A stretch of 64,000 bases of DNA from Plecoglossus altivelis (Eukaryota; Chordata; Actinopteri; Osmeriformes; Plecoglossidae): positions 10,443,690-10,507,689 of the forward strand of contig BROE01000013.1 of NCBI GenBank assembly GCA_036571765.1. Reading direction: 5' to 3'. Positions within the stretch are counted from its first letter, which is position 1, and each line of letters opens with the position of its first letter. The position numbers were made by a program, and so were the translations under genes. Positions 38,928-50,600 of this stretch are shown here, in pieces. The notes below the pieces were generated by a model that saw only the letters and a program-made list of their open reading frames with translations, was not told where the DNA came from and did no database searches.

Positions 38928-41776
38928 GTAAGCTATGACATCGATGTCAAAATTGTTGTGATATGGTTTCCCTATTTGTTATCTTCCCTGTGATGTTGCA
39001 CGGTGTCACAAAGTTGAGCCTATACTACAGCCTAATGCTACAGAAATCACTGCAGCTGTGTTACATCTGTCCATAGTAAGAGACGTCAGCTTCACTTTCG
39101 TCACTTTCGTCAAGTCAACTTTAAATGGTTTACATCATGTTTGTTTGCAAAGTTTCTGACAATGCATCAGATGCCTACAGCAGTCTTTCAACAGAATGCC
39201 ATATTTGTCACGCTGTCATCTGACATGGATCATTTTAAATTCGGAACAACCATTATTCGTGGATTTTTGTGTGTGCATTTTTTGCACCTATGCAATACTG
39301 TCTGTACGTAGTTGCCTATGGCTCCCGTCGTGCAATCTACTGTAATTGTTCGGTGTCTGAGTGGTGTGGGTCTCAGCTCTCTTGGAAAATTACACTTTGT
39401 CATCTAACGAGTTTCATGCTAAATCCTTACGAAGCCTATTGTGCCGAAATGTAAAATAAGAATGTCGTGCAGAAAGAGGTGATTTAGAGTATGTTTCAAA
39501 ATGTTTTGTAAGGCAATTGTATGTCGATGACAAACGGTATCCGATTTTTATTTCTTAATCTGAACAATCTGTATTCGTTGGCTACTGCATCAGTCTACCT
39601 CGTGCCTTTATTTCGTCGATAAAGGAGTTTCTATGCCTTGGTTAATCAAAGCATTAAAAAATTATAGATCTCCATTGTGCAGCTAGGCTCATCACAGCCA
39701 ATTCAGAGTCGTGTTCTAGTTTTCGTGATCTAGGGCAAGCCGCCATTTTACTGAGAAACAAAGACGATATTTCACCCAATAATTATATTTTACTTTGGAA
39801 CACTGAAGACCAGTGGCTCCCGTTTAACAAACAGTTGATATGAATATAATCCACTTTAGGAAAAGCCGAGGCAACTATAAACAATTGCCTATAGCTCAGT
39901 TTGCATCGGCTTTGCTGCCCCTCCTACTCTGAATGACCCAGCACACGATAGGTTGTATTAGCATGCAAAACGGTCTCCCTGTTTTAAGATCAAATATACA
40001 AGATTTATTTGTCTGATTTTGATTTTTTGACGTTAGTTATGAAACACGGTTTGATCCTGCTATTTTTGTAGTTGTGCTACTGTATAGAATGGCAGATATG
40101 TCAAGGGTGGTATAAGTTAAATGTACTAGCTTCATGAAGTCATTAGTCTATGACTATACTAGAATGGTTTGATAGTGATCATCATTCCTTGGAGGCATAT
40201 GCCTGCATTGCTCAAAATAAATCTTGTTGTGGATGCTATGGCCCCCACAGTGTCATATTTGTTTTATTAGTCCTATAAGAAATGAGGCAGAAAATGTCCG
40301 AAATTACAGAAACCTAATTAGGTATAAAGGATATGCCTACGTTTTCCTTATGAACCATTTTAAAACCTTCTCACAGTTCAATTGTAGCTTGACGACAACA
40401 TAAGTGAGCAATTGTGTTTTTCTTTCTTTTTAGGTGAAAGAGTTAGTCCTGGACAACTGCCGTTCAAATGAAGGCAAACTTGAGGGCCTCACAGAAGAAT
40501 TTAAAGATTTGGAATTTTTAAGTGCAATTAATGTTGGGCTAACATCGGTGCTAAATTTGCCAAAACTCAGTAAACTGAAAAAGGTTGGTTTGTATATTAT
40601 GGAGGCATCATGGATATTATGTTGATGCATTTGTTTATCTGTATTCATTGGTTGGTTGACATTTTTATTTACAGCTTGAACTCAGTGATAATAGGATCTC
40701 AGGTGGGCTTGAAGCGTTTGCAGAAAAATGCCCAAATCTTACGCACCTCAACCTCAGTGGTAACAAAATCAAAGACCTCAGCACAATAGAACCCTTGGTA
40801 AGCTGATGCTAAATGAATACATGCTAGACTCACAATGAAAGAGTTCAACAGCTGATCACCCTGTTTCTTTCTTTTCACAGAAAAAACTTGAGACTCTCAA
40901 AAGCTTAGACTTGTTCAACTGTGAGGTGACAAATCTCAATGACTACAGAGACAATGTCTTCAAGTTACTACCACAGTTGACGTATCTAGATGGCTACGAC
41001 AAGAATGACAAAGAAGCACCAGACTCTGACGCAGAGGCGTACGAGAAGGGTCTGGATGATGACGAGGATGAGGATGGTGTGTTAAGACAAAAGTCATCAG
41101 AAATATTACTGTTGTTTATTTTTGCACAACAGTAATATTAATAATAACATAACCGGTTTTTACTGTGATTGTCAGTGTTTACGTTGCTTAAGACGGCAGC
41201 ACTGAAACAACTTGTATTTCATCTTCAGAGGTTGAGGATCATGATGAAGATACTGCGCCTGGGGATGAGGATGAGGAGGAGGGAGAGGACGATGAAGACG
41301 ATGAAGGGGAGGAGGAGGAGGATGATGACATCAGTGGAGAGGTTAGAAATCAGAAAAGGAGTCTTAGTGATTGATGATGGTTCAATTGCTTGTATATTTT
41401 TGACCTAGAGAAAGTGCTTGTTTCAGTAGGACGTGTCTGCAACGTTTAGTTCAATGACTGTTTATCTAACACACGCACAAGCATTATTAAATGGCGCTCA
41501 CTTGTTATGGTAGGTTGTGTACCACTCCAGCCAAGTTAATAATACCATTTTGTTTTTCAGGAGGAAGAGTTCAATGACGATGAGGATGATGTAGGTAAGA
41601 TGAAATCATCTATAAGTCAAAGGGCCAGAGACTTGGCATGGAATGAGGTGGTAGTAAACAAGTGAAACAATTGCATTTCCTTGTTCTGAATATCTCTCCC
41701 GTTGTATTTTCTAGAAGAGGAACAAGGTCTGAAGAGGAAAAGGGAAGTGGACGAGGAAGGAGATGAAGACGACTAA
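38874..41776 (+). CDS. anp32a: Acidic leucine-rich nuclear phosphoprotein 32A (complete, 7 exons)
   Basis: Coding exons: 38874-38927, 40434-40583, 40675-40797, 40881-41076, 41229-41341, 41561-41594 and 41715-41776 (stop TAA 41774-41776). They join without frame breaks into 243 residues; human ANP32A has about 249. The N-terminal domain (1-about 160) has the family's leucine-rich repeats, with SDNRISGGLEAFAEKCPNL and HLNLSGNKIKDLSTIEPL, and the LRR cap LLPQLTYLDGYD. The tail from about 160 is Asp/Glu-rich, with a KRKR nuclear localisation signal at 230-233 near the end. The family inhibits PP2A, masks histone acetylation (INHAT) and shuttles with mRNA export factors. It ends facing coro2b. The start matches fish and human orthologs (MDMKKRIYLELRNRTPSD). 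Identity is very secure against ANP32B/E because of the N-terminal half and the C-terminus. Confidence 0.97.
38928..40433 (+). other. anp32a: anp32a intron 1
   Basis: A 1.5-kb intron from GTAAGC to tttttag. No further gene or notable repeat is seen in it. Confidence 0.95.
40434..40583 (+). CDS. anp32a: anp32a coding exon 2
   Basis: Encodes residues 19-68, from VKELVLDNCRSNEGKLEGLT to LPKLSKLKK, covering the first leucine-rich repeats. The acceptor tttttag is strong; the donor GTTGGT is weak. 150 bases, phase 0. Confidence 0.97.
40675..40797 (+). CDS. anp32a: anp32a coding exon 3
   Basis: Encodes residues 69-109 (LELSDNRISGG… STIEPL), the central leucine-rich repeats. Acceptor tttacag, donor GTAAGC, phase 0. 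Confidence 0.97.
40881..41076 (+). CDS. anp32a: anp32a coding exon 4
   Basis: Encodes residues 110-174 plus one base: the last repeat, the LRR cap (LKSLDLFNCEVTNLNDYRDN, LLPQLTYLDGYD) and the start of the acidic tail. I chose donor GTGTGT after 41076 because it alone keeps frame into the next exon (split Glu codon). Confidence 0.93.
41229..41341 (+). CDS. anp32a: anp32a coding exon 5 (acidic tail)
   Basis: Completes Glu175 and encodes residues 176-212, almost all Asp and Glu (…EVEDHDEDTAPGDEDEEEG…DDISGE). Acceptor cttcag, donor GTTAGA. The highly repetitive GAT/GAG codons could hide small length variants. Confidence 0.92.
41561..41594 (+). CDS. anp32a: anp32a coding exon 6 (34-base micro-exon)
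   Basis: Encodes EEEFNDDEDDV plus one base. Acceptor tttttcag, donor GTAAGA. It matches the position of human …GYNDGEVDDEED…. Confidence 0.88.
41715..41776 (+). CDS. anp32a: anp32a terminal coding exon
   Basis: Completes Glu224, then EEQGLKRKREVDEEGDEDD and TAA. It contains the KRKR nuclear localisation signal conserved in ANP32A. Confidence 0.95.
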
Positions 41777-42384
41777 AGACATGAGGATCCATTGTGACCC
41801 GACTGTTTTAATCTTGGATTTTAAATCCCCTCAAACTACTTGATTTTGGTGTTTGTTTATTTCTCTACTTTTTAAATTATTATCAGGTTTTTTTAAATTT
41901 ACCTTTCAGTACCTTTTGTTCCCCAGTCTACTGTAATTAACACGCTATTAGATGGACAGTGGAGGACGTTGCGTAACGTCGAATATCAGGCCTAAATGTA
42001 ACCAATTGTGTTCTCACTTTTAAGAAATCCTTAATAAGGTATTTAACAATGTCCAACAACTTGCATATTCAGACAAATGACCTAAAACCTTCTATATTGC
42101 ATGTCTAAATATGTTTAAAGTTGCCTACTGGATTTCATTATTACTGGTTTGTACATGTGTTTGTGAGATTTGTAGGGCTGTTATGTCTGCTTCAAGCTAA
42201 CAGCATGACTGCAACAGGTCCTCTTTAAAGCATAGCAAATAATGTTTGCCCCTGTGGAAATAATCTTCCTCTGGAATTGTGTTCTTTGTAAATAATGACC
42301 AAATCTATTGTTTTCTATTCTCTTTGATAGACATTTACACTTTTAGACTGTATCAATGTTTTAACCTGCTGTAGGCCTAATTCC

Positions 42385-42390
42385 ATTAAA
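42385..42390 (+). terminator. anp32a: Candidate poly(A) signal ATTAAA (anp32a)
   Basis: A hexamer variant about 610 bases after the stop codon. It is an alternative to the canonical signal further on. Confidence 0.35.
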
Positions 42391-42761
42391 AACATGATTC
42401 TTGTATAGATAATTGACTAGCATCCTAGTTTTTTGCAGATCTAGCTGGTACACACTTGAAATGATTAGCAAAATACTAGACTATCAAATTACTGTCTCAT
42501 CTGTAATGGAATATATTAATGGAAGTTGAATTCTTTTGAACTTGCACCAAACACTCTTCCTTGATCCAAAAATGTTATTTTCTTGTAGCCTGTGTCTGTT
42601 ATACGTCTAACACCCAGTGAAAGTGTATTGAGTGACCATTAGTTGGCAACAACCACACTCACATCACACCACCTACACTATAGTTATATGAATATAATTC
42701 CAAGGAAGCTAAAATATTGTCCCATCTAGACTATACATTTCTTAGCGTCATGTAGAAAGAT

Positions 42762-42767
42762 AATAAA
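42762..42767 (+). terminator. anp32a: Candidate poly(A) signal AATAAA (anp32a)
   Basis: A canonical AATAAA about 990 bases after the anp32a stop codon, followed by a tgtgcc stretch. Confidence 0.45.
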
Positions 42768-42992
42768 AAATTCTGTGCCAATCCGTTCCAGACAAATTCC
42801 ATTGATCAACACTCCCTGCTTAATCCAAAAGACATGGAAGAAAACAGAAATGTAAACACAAATTTCACATAGCTGTGTAATAAGCAGATTAGTCCCTTTC
42901 AGTCAGTTCAAGACATACCAAGCAAGAAACTCAAGTGAATGATAAGATGGGCACTTACATATGTTCCATTGAACAGAGCTGAGGTTGTGTGT

Positions 42993-44482
42993 TTTATTTA
43001 AACTTCTAACCATCTTCCAATTTACTGCCTCACTTTTCCAAATCAGTCACTTACCACTGTGTGTGTAACATCAGTTTTGACCTTCACTGTAATTTGAGCC
43101 AAACTGTATGGCTGTAAGAAACCATATCCCTTCTCAGTAATTAAACACCCACCATTATTTTCTCTTGTCACTGCATTCCATTTTGAAGTTGTGTAAGTCA
43201 TCCTCGCCATCATAATTTCAGTTATTTACCACATATGGAGGGTGCAGGTAAGGATCTCCATAATCACATATGCATTTCTTTATCATACGCTCGGGCAACA
43301 GCTTTCAAAATATGAAAATGGTTATTACAACCATACTGTTATGTCATTTACGAACTGCGATTTAAAACATAGTTTAACATTGTTGGTAACTTGTAACATT
43401 GTGGTAAATGATAGTTGAATTAATCATTCACTTTCTTCTTTTGTTAGGCATAGACTCTAATTACATTCTAAGCAATCATTGTGCCCCCCCCAAGAAACCA
43501 AACCATTGATTGTTACACTTCTGTGCTACTTTTTTGATTAAGAAATCACTATCCAGTTATCCAGCTATCCAGGACCTCAGTCATTATCAACAAACTCACA
43601 ATGAAATAGCCAAATCTACATGGTTAGCTATAAATGTAAAATATATCAGGCAAATAAATAATGACAGAATTTTTAAAATGTCTACTTGAAAAAATGATAA
43701 CATTGGCAAACTGCCAGTAAGACTACATTTGGGTTGCTGTAAACCAGTCTGAGAGAGAAATTCTGATTTGCACAGCGAACACATTCGGAGAGCAAAAAGA
43801 AACAGTCCTGCTATGCTTCTCATGAAAGTCCCTGTAAAACCCATGGAGTTTGGCTCATCCATTGGGTGCAAACTATTAGTTTAGTCTACCATTCCGGTGA
43901 CTTGAGATGTTGTAGCTTGCTTTGAGGTGGTGTGCAGTAGTCTCTAAGGCTTTAGGGACAAGAAGGGGGAAGGGAAAGCGTCAGTCAGATTCCCACGAGT
44001 TCTCTTATCTTTGTGGTGGCATTTTTGCACGATGATGATGACCAAGGCTATGCCACATTGACAGCGTGAGGGGGGGAGTATCCCCCTGGACGGTGCGATG
44101 GAGGGGCTCAACAGTGAAAGAGTCAAACTACAGTAACCACCCAAAAATCCGGTAGTTACTAATCATAGTGAAAAAAATGTGAACAGACAACGGCATCATC
44201 TGAAATCAATCCCCATATGACTGATCCCAAGTCCCCAGTCAAATAATCCACTAATTTAAGCATTATTGTAGCAATTTCCTAACCAATAAAGAACCGTCAT
44301 CATTACATTTGTACATTTGATGGATTACAACATTATGTGACGGTTATTACAACGCACCTTCTGTCACAACAATGGTGGTATGATGCAGGATGAGAATGTG
44401 TGTGTGGAGGGGCTCAACATGGCGATTGTTGCGTGGGCACCGATGGGCCAGTTCAGGGAAGAGGGGGTTTGTATGTCAGAGG
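42993..44482 (-). other. coro2b: coro2b 3' UTR (end uncertain)
   Basis: The coro2b stop is at 44483-44485. Going down the minus strand, a canonical AATAAA (plus-strand tttatt) is at 42993-42998, leaving only about 200 bases to the anp32a poly(A) candidate. The stretch contains no coding sequence that I recognise. Confidence 0.4.
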
Positions 44483-44617
44483 TCAAACGTTGTTAGGACA
44501 CACGTTTCTCAGGTTGTTGAGCTCCAGCTCCAGCTGGCGTATTTTAACGTCCTTCTGTGTGAGCTCTTCTTTCAGCCGCCGAAGCTCATCCTGCTGTCGG
44601 AAGAACACGCGCAGGAG
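44483..44617 (-). CDS. coro2b: coro2b terminal exon with coiled coil
   Basis: Encodes LLRVFFRQQDELRRLKEELT, QKDVKIRQLELELNNLRN and VCPNNV, then TGA. Regular leucine heptads mark the C-terminal coiled coil used for oligomerisation. Acceptor gcccag. Confidence 0.96.
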   Translation of the reverse strand, partial: LLRVFFRQQDELRRLKEELTQKDVKIRQLELELNNLRNVCPNNV

Positions 44618-47600
44618 CTGGGCAGACAAGAGAACGCAAAGGGGGGAGGGGTTAGTGTCACGAACAGGAGATACATTTGTTAAATGTGTATGTTTTAAAT
44701 GTCACTCATTTGTTATTTTAAAATGTTATTTTAATGTTGTGTAGCATGATACAGTACTTGATGTTAAAGGGGTAGTGATTGTGGATGGGGGAGGACAACA
44801 AAACATCACCAGGAAAAATGTTAGGAGTTCCACCATCCTCTCTGATGGGCACATTGATGGGCTCAGTTCTATTTTTCAGTCTTTTAGATGTACAGTGTGT
44901 GTCAGGTAATCCATCCACCTCATTCTCTGTTCTCGGTGGCACGTTCTCCAGGAGGTCGATGCCGTTGACCACTACGCTCTTCTTGTCCTTCACCGGGGCT
45001 TTGAACACAAGCTGATTGGGTCTACTATAACCTTCCTTCAAAGACATCAGCACTGGGTCTGCACACAAACAAACACACACGCACCCACACAACATAGTAC
45101 AAGTCTTCATGAGAAATTAATTTCCAGACCATGCACTCCAGCAGTCATTTTGAATGCATTCAAACGAATTCAAACTCAACTATCACAATATAAGACTGCT
45201 ATGTATTACATTATTTACTGATGTAGGGAAAAGAGACACGGGTATCATGGAACGAGAGGTATGTCAATAGCTCTTCACCTTTGTCAATACCACTTAGCCA
45301 TTCGCTGGCACTCAGGGCTGGTTGTGTCCCTGCTGTCATTGGATAGATGTCCTCCTGGTAGGTCTCCGACTGCAGCACCAGAACAAAGTCACAATGAGAC
45401 TATCAAGTTTGATTAATGAAGGTTTTTAAGTTGGAAATCTAGAGAACATGATCATTTAATATGTAAAATAAACCTTTTGAGCAATTAGAGGTTGCTATGC
45501 TCAGAAGGACAGACTCCGTTGCTTTAAGCAACAGGCAGAAACACACACACATGCAATTATATCCTAAAGTGTAAAGATAAAACACATGGTTAAGATAGTA
45601 GATAGTTGATAAAACAATGTTGCTTCACCAAGTTTGCTGGTTCAGTTGTTTAAATTATTTTGCAGCGTGATCAGATCCAATAAAAATAAAAATAAAAAAC
45701 ACCAAAGATATGGCCAGTGAAATGTTATCACAAAAACCCACACGTCACAGTTTTTGGACGCATGGGCAAGTGTGAACAAATACTAGTCAGGTGAAACCAT
45801 TCTGATTGGACTATTAAACCAGACCGCTAAAACTTAAAACGTAAATGAATGTTACTGCCAATACTTGGCGATGGCAGCACTCACTGACCCTTCTTGGCAC
45901 GATCATGGAGATTGGCTCAATCAGACCTTTGAGGGTCACCAGCTTGTAGAAGCGGAAGACCTCGCAGGCAGCCACGTCTAGCCCATGTTTGGGCATCACT
46001 CCTGGAGCGGGAAGAAGAGGGGCACAAAACCACAAGCGTCAAGCAAAGGATTTTTCTTTTACAAACACACAGCAGTGCCCCATCTTACTAATTAGTTGTT
46101 ATATTATCATTACATTCACCTCTGTGTCCCAGATTCTCAACATATCTTTATAGACGTTCTTCAGATCTTTATTGTCTGACATGTATAGTCTGGTTTTACT
46201 TAAAGCACACAATAACATCAGACCAGGGTCAAGATAATTTGAATTAGAATTTGAATAAGTGTTGAAAAATGGTCAGATAGGTGTCAAATGAGTATTTTCA
46301 CCAAGTCCTTTCTGTGGGGCGGGGGAGCGAAACTCCATCAGATATTGCAAGAATGGCTTTTCTGATGTGATTTCATAGTAGCGGATGTTGCCGTCCCCCT
46401 ACGGATAGACAAGAGCTTGTTAACAAATTACATTTTTGTTGTTGGTTTTTAACCTGATAGGGCTGATTAAGCTGTATAAACTAGAAATGGACAGATAACG
46501 GCTTTATCAAGTTTTGTTTCTGATGGTATTATGATTGGCTCATTTTTGGATGAACTGTATTTAATTGATAATGTGATTAATAACACAAATTGTATATGCT
46601 TTAGTGTCTACTTTATAGGAGAGATGACAGAGAGAACAGCCAGAGTCCTAAATAGATCATGATTGGTGACTTCAAGGCTGCACTAACCTTCCCCGCCAGG
46701 TACAACATATGTGTGTCTGAGTCATAAAAAGGGAACAGGAGTCCCGAGAGACCATCTATCTCTTCCTCCACCATGGGCATGGACAGATCCTCCTGAGAAA
46801 ACACGCACACAAAAATACAAACACACTGCTTAAGGGCACACAAACACACTGTGTAAGGACACACAAACACACTGTGTAAGGACACACAAACACACTGTGT
46901 AAGGACACACAAACACACTGTGTAAGGACACACAAACACACCTTCGTTGCTTCCCCGCACTCCCAACACACATACCATCCTCATCATATCATCTCCAGGT
47001 CCCTACACCTATCCACAGATGCTCACCGTCTTCTTCTACACACCTTGTCTGTCCCCCCCCACCCTCCACACACACACACACACACACACACACCGTAACC
47101 CACAAACACATTTACACAGTCCTTATAAACAAACAGATAGACATGGCCCATCTGGGCAGACCTTGGGGCTCACCTGATCCCAGAGTGCAATCTGTCTCGT
47201 GTTCCAGCGGGACACACCTGTTGTCAGCAGCCTCTTCATGTTGCCCAGGAACACCACTCTGTTCACCCGGTGGTTCTTACACTGGGCATGCTGGTACAGC
47301 GAGCACATGGAGCACACAACTTAGTTCTACTTGCAGTAACAGGATAGCTCAGGCACCCTAACTGTAGAAGAAGTTAACTGATCTGAGTTATTCTTTTTTT
47401 ACATATCTATCCATCTGTCAATTTATCGATCAATCTGTTTAGAACTTTAGTGTTTTAGTACTACAGTATTTGCTCAGATGTATGTATGAATGCTCTTATA
47501 CGTGTATTAGGTGTACTTGAAATTGTGTATATATGCATCCAACATGTCCTAGTCTGTATTTGTGTTTTTAGTTTTGATGTGATCAAATAGCATGTTTGGA

Positions 47601-50600
47601 GGCATATGATCGCTTTGATTCCAGACAGATCTAGGCCCTTCTGACAACTAGAAGACCTCCTTCTCCTCTCTCACCTGCAGAACTCTCCCTGAGCGAGGCT
47701 CAATGACACGCAGCTTCTTGTCCTTGCAGCTGGTAGCTAGCAGGCTGCCATCTGTGTTGAAGGACATGTTGAGGATTACGTCTGTGTGGCAGTCAATCAT
47801 CTTCACTGCCTCTCCAATCTCCAGGTTCCAGATGAGGATCTGTTTTGAGATGCAGGAGAGAGATCAAGGTGAGGTGGCACTAAGATGATATGTTATATTT
47901 CAAAATAGGGGTCCCATATTTCACTTAGAGTAGTACCTAAAGGTTAGTTCTACGAAAAGGATGTGACACAGAAAACAAACAGGATTTGGGATGCATGTTG
48001 ATCAATTAAAAAAACATATTTTACTGCCAGCCTTTCTTTTCAATCAATCTTCAGTTGAATGTTCAAGCCGAAGCAAATAGGCAAGAGCAACATCTATAAC
48101 AATGCCTCAATCTACGTAGCACACGCCAAACGCATGCTTTGCTCCCTCATCCTAAAGCGTGTAACATTTTGCTCAGCATCTATTTGGTGCTGTACTGTAT
48201 CTTGGCAGACATGACCTTGTAGTCGTAGCCAGCACTAAAGAGAATGCCGCTGCTGGTGGGGTGCCACTCTATGAGGCCCACGCGGCGGCTGTGACCGTAC
48301 AGCTCCAGGACCGCCTCCGTCATGTTCCTCCGCAGACCACCCTCGGGGATCTCCCATACCCGCACCTGGCCCACACGCATGGTCATTCACATCCACCCAC
48401 ACCCAGACACATACATACACACACAGAATGCACACAGACAGTCATGCTCAAGCATATACATACATTTATATATAAAAACACATATTCATGCCCAAACACG
48501 GTACGACACACACAACCTTTGGAAACTGCCTCAAGACTCAATTGCAAAGCCACACTCTCCTTAAACCTCCACTTTCTTGATAAGATTGAATTCAGACATG
48601 CATCATTTTACAATGCTGTTTAATTGCTGTTCTGACTTTTAGAATTAATTTGAACAGAGTCAGGACCTATATACAGTCATATGTCTGCCCCACAAATGCA
48701 AAATAGTTCAAATAGTATTTTATTGTTTTGCAAAAAGACCACTTACAGAGGCATCCTCAGAGCAGGATGCAATGATGTTCTCAAAAAAGGGATTCCATTT
48801 GATGTCCAGCACGTTGCCTTGGTGTCCACATACTTTGGGATGGTGAGGTTCAATGCGGCCGGCCTGAAAATAAATATTGTGTATGAGCACAGTTTTATAT
48901 TTACCTTCCAACAAAAACAAACTATTATTCATAGGACGAAGTGAGACAAAAAATGTATTTCAGTAGCGCAGTTGTTGAGTACAGCAGAGTGTCCACAGTG
49001 TGGCGCTGTTTCTTTATCTGTTTGGAGACCTCTCAGTGTTGTGGATGATGCCATAAATGTTTGATATAACTTCAATCCACTGACCTATTTCTTAACTCCT
49101 TTGACAGTTGGCAGATAGCTGGGGGTCATGCCCCGTTGTAACACTGGCTGGGGCTCAATGGTTTGCACACTGTACATTCTTAGCTATGCTTGCGCCCATG
49201 TCTACAACTTAATCTTGTATGTGTGCGTGTGTATGCATGCCCATGTGTGTGTGTGTCTGTGTGTGTGTATGTGTGTGTGTGTAGGACAGTTGAGGGGGTG
49301 AATACTCAAGCATGTATGCATGTTCATATGTGTCCTAAGGTTCTCCTAGGTTTGACTTAAATGTAGGCTTCTTAACTGCTTGTGAAAACAAAAGGCATTT
49401 CTCAGATCCCTGTTATGTCTGAAGCCCACCCTCAACAATTCCCTTTATAACATCCTTCCAGCAAGATTCAACATTAAAATGAATGCCTGTAGACAGATAC
49501 AAAGTAGTATATTATAAATAATTATCACTAGCATTCCTTTTAATCTCATAAGAGACCCATATTCTCCACTCTGTTTTCCCACAGCAGCTTGAGAAGCAGA
49601 GAAACAGACACAGGCTAATTGATGTTGGTCCTTTAACAACTCAGTTGGGTGAATGAGAGGAACACATCTGATTAGACTTTAAAATAAATGACACAACCTG
49701 ATAATAAATCTTGTGAATCTTGTGCAACTGTGTATGAAAGTGTGTAATTAACCAACACAGAACCATGGTTGGACTGAGGTTGGACACAAAAACAGTTGAA
49801 GAGACTATTCAGGAAAAATGTAACTCTCCTAGACAGCTGTTTTAAATATTTTATGTTTCTGAATGTCTCTTTAGTCTCTTAAAACTTAGATTAATCCTCT
49901 GACAAATTTTAACTTCTGCCTATAGTTCTTTGGAAATAGGTTGAGCTACAGCTCTGGGTTTTCACCTGCCCTAGTTTCCTTAATGTTCTGTCATTAGCTG
50001 CTCCTATATTTTAAGCATCTGTTTAAATTGAGCTACTTTGTTTCACCTGTGTCTAGTCTTAAAACATTAGTTTAGCAGTTCGTTAACTTCTGGGACATAG
50101 CTAGGCTATCTAGTTTTGGGTGACTGTTTGGTCCCTTCTTTAATTAGTACTTGTCATGTGAGTTGCTAGTTGCTTGTCCCTGGCTTTTGTGATCCTGACT
50201 ACCAATCTCCCCTTGTAATTGGGGTCCCCCTCCTGGCCTCACACTGTAACACCTCTTCACATAAGCAAGCTTATAATATGGCAGTGTGATAAACACCTGC
50301 AGCAATTTAGTCCAAAGCAATGACATGGCTTCCACAATGTTGGACATGAAGTGTGGCTTTAATCAACCAGGAAGAAACCTGCCAAAGCCTGGTTATTAGC
50401 ACACTACTCTTGCAGCTGTGTATATCTGTGTGAGTGACCGAGTCAGACAGTGAGACAGAATGGGGAGTGAAGGTCACGGAACAGAAGAGAGTGAATGAGA
50501 TGAGGAGGAAGAGAGAAAGGATTATAATAAACAGGACTGACTGGTACAGTGATTGCATTTCCTTCGCCATCTTACACACTCACTGTATCCTTACACTGCA

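Larger units (their letters stand above)
41777..42790 (+). other. anp32a: anp32a 3' UTR (end uncertain)
   Basis: AT-rich sequence after the stop with candidate poly(A) signals ATTAAA at 42385-42390 and AATAAA at 42762-42767. Which one is used cannot be told from sequence. Confidence 0.5.

Noticed and set aside
44390..44744. Two plus-strand frames near 44.4-44.7 kb
   Set aside because: Antisense shadows of the last coro2b exon, whose minus-strand protein is clearly conserved.
46613..46987. 124-residue minus-strand frame with VCLCVLTQCV repeats
   Set aside because: Only the part from EDLSMP to YLAGK is real coro2b exon; the rest is intronic minisatellite and read-through of the donor.
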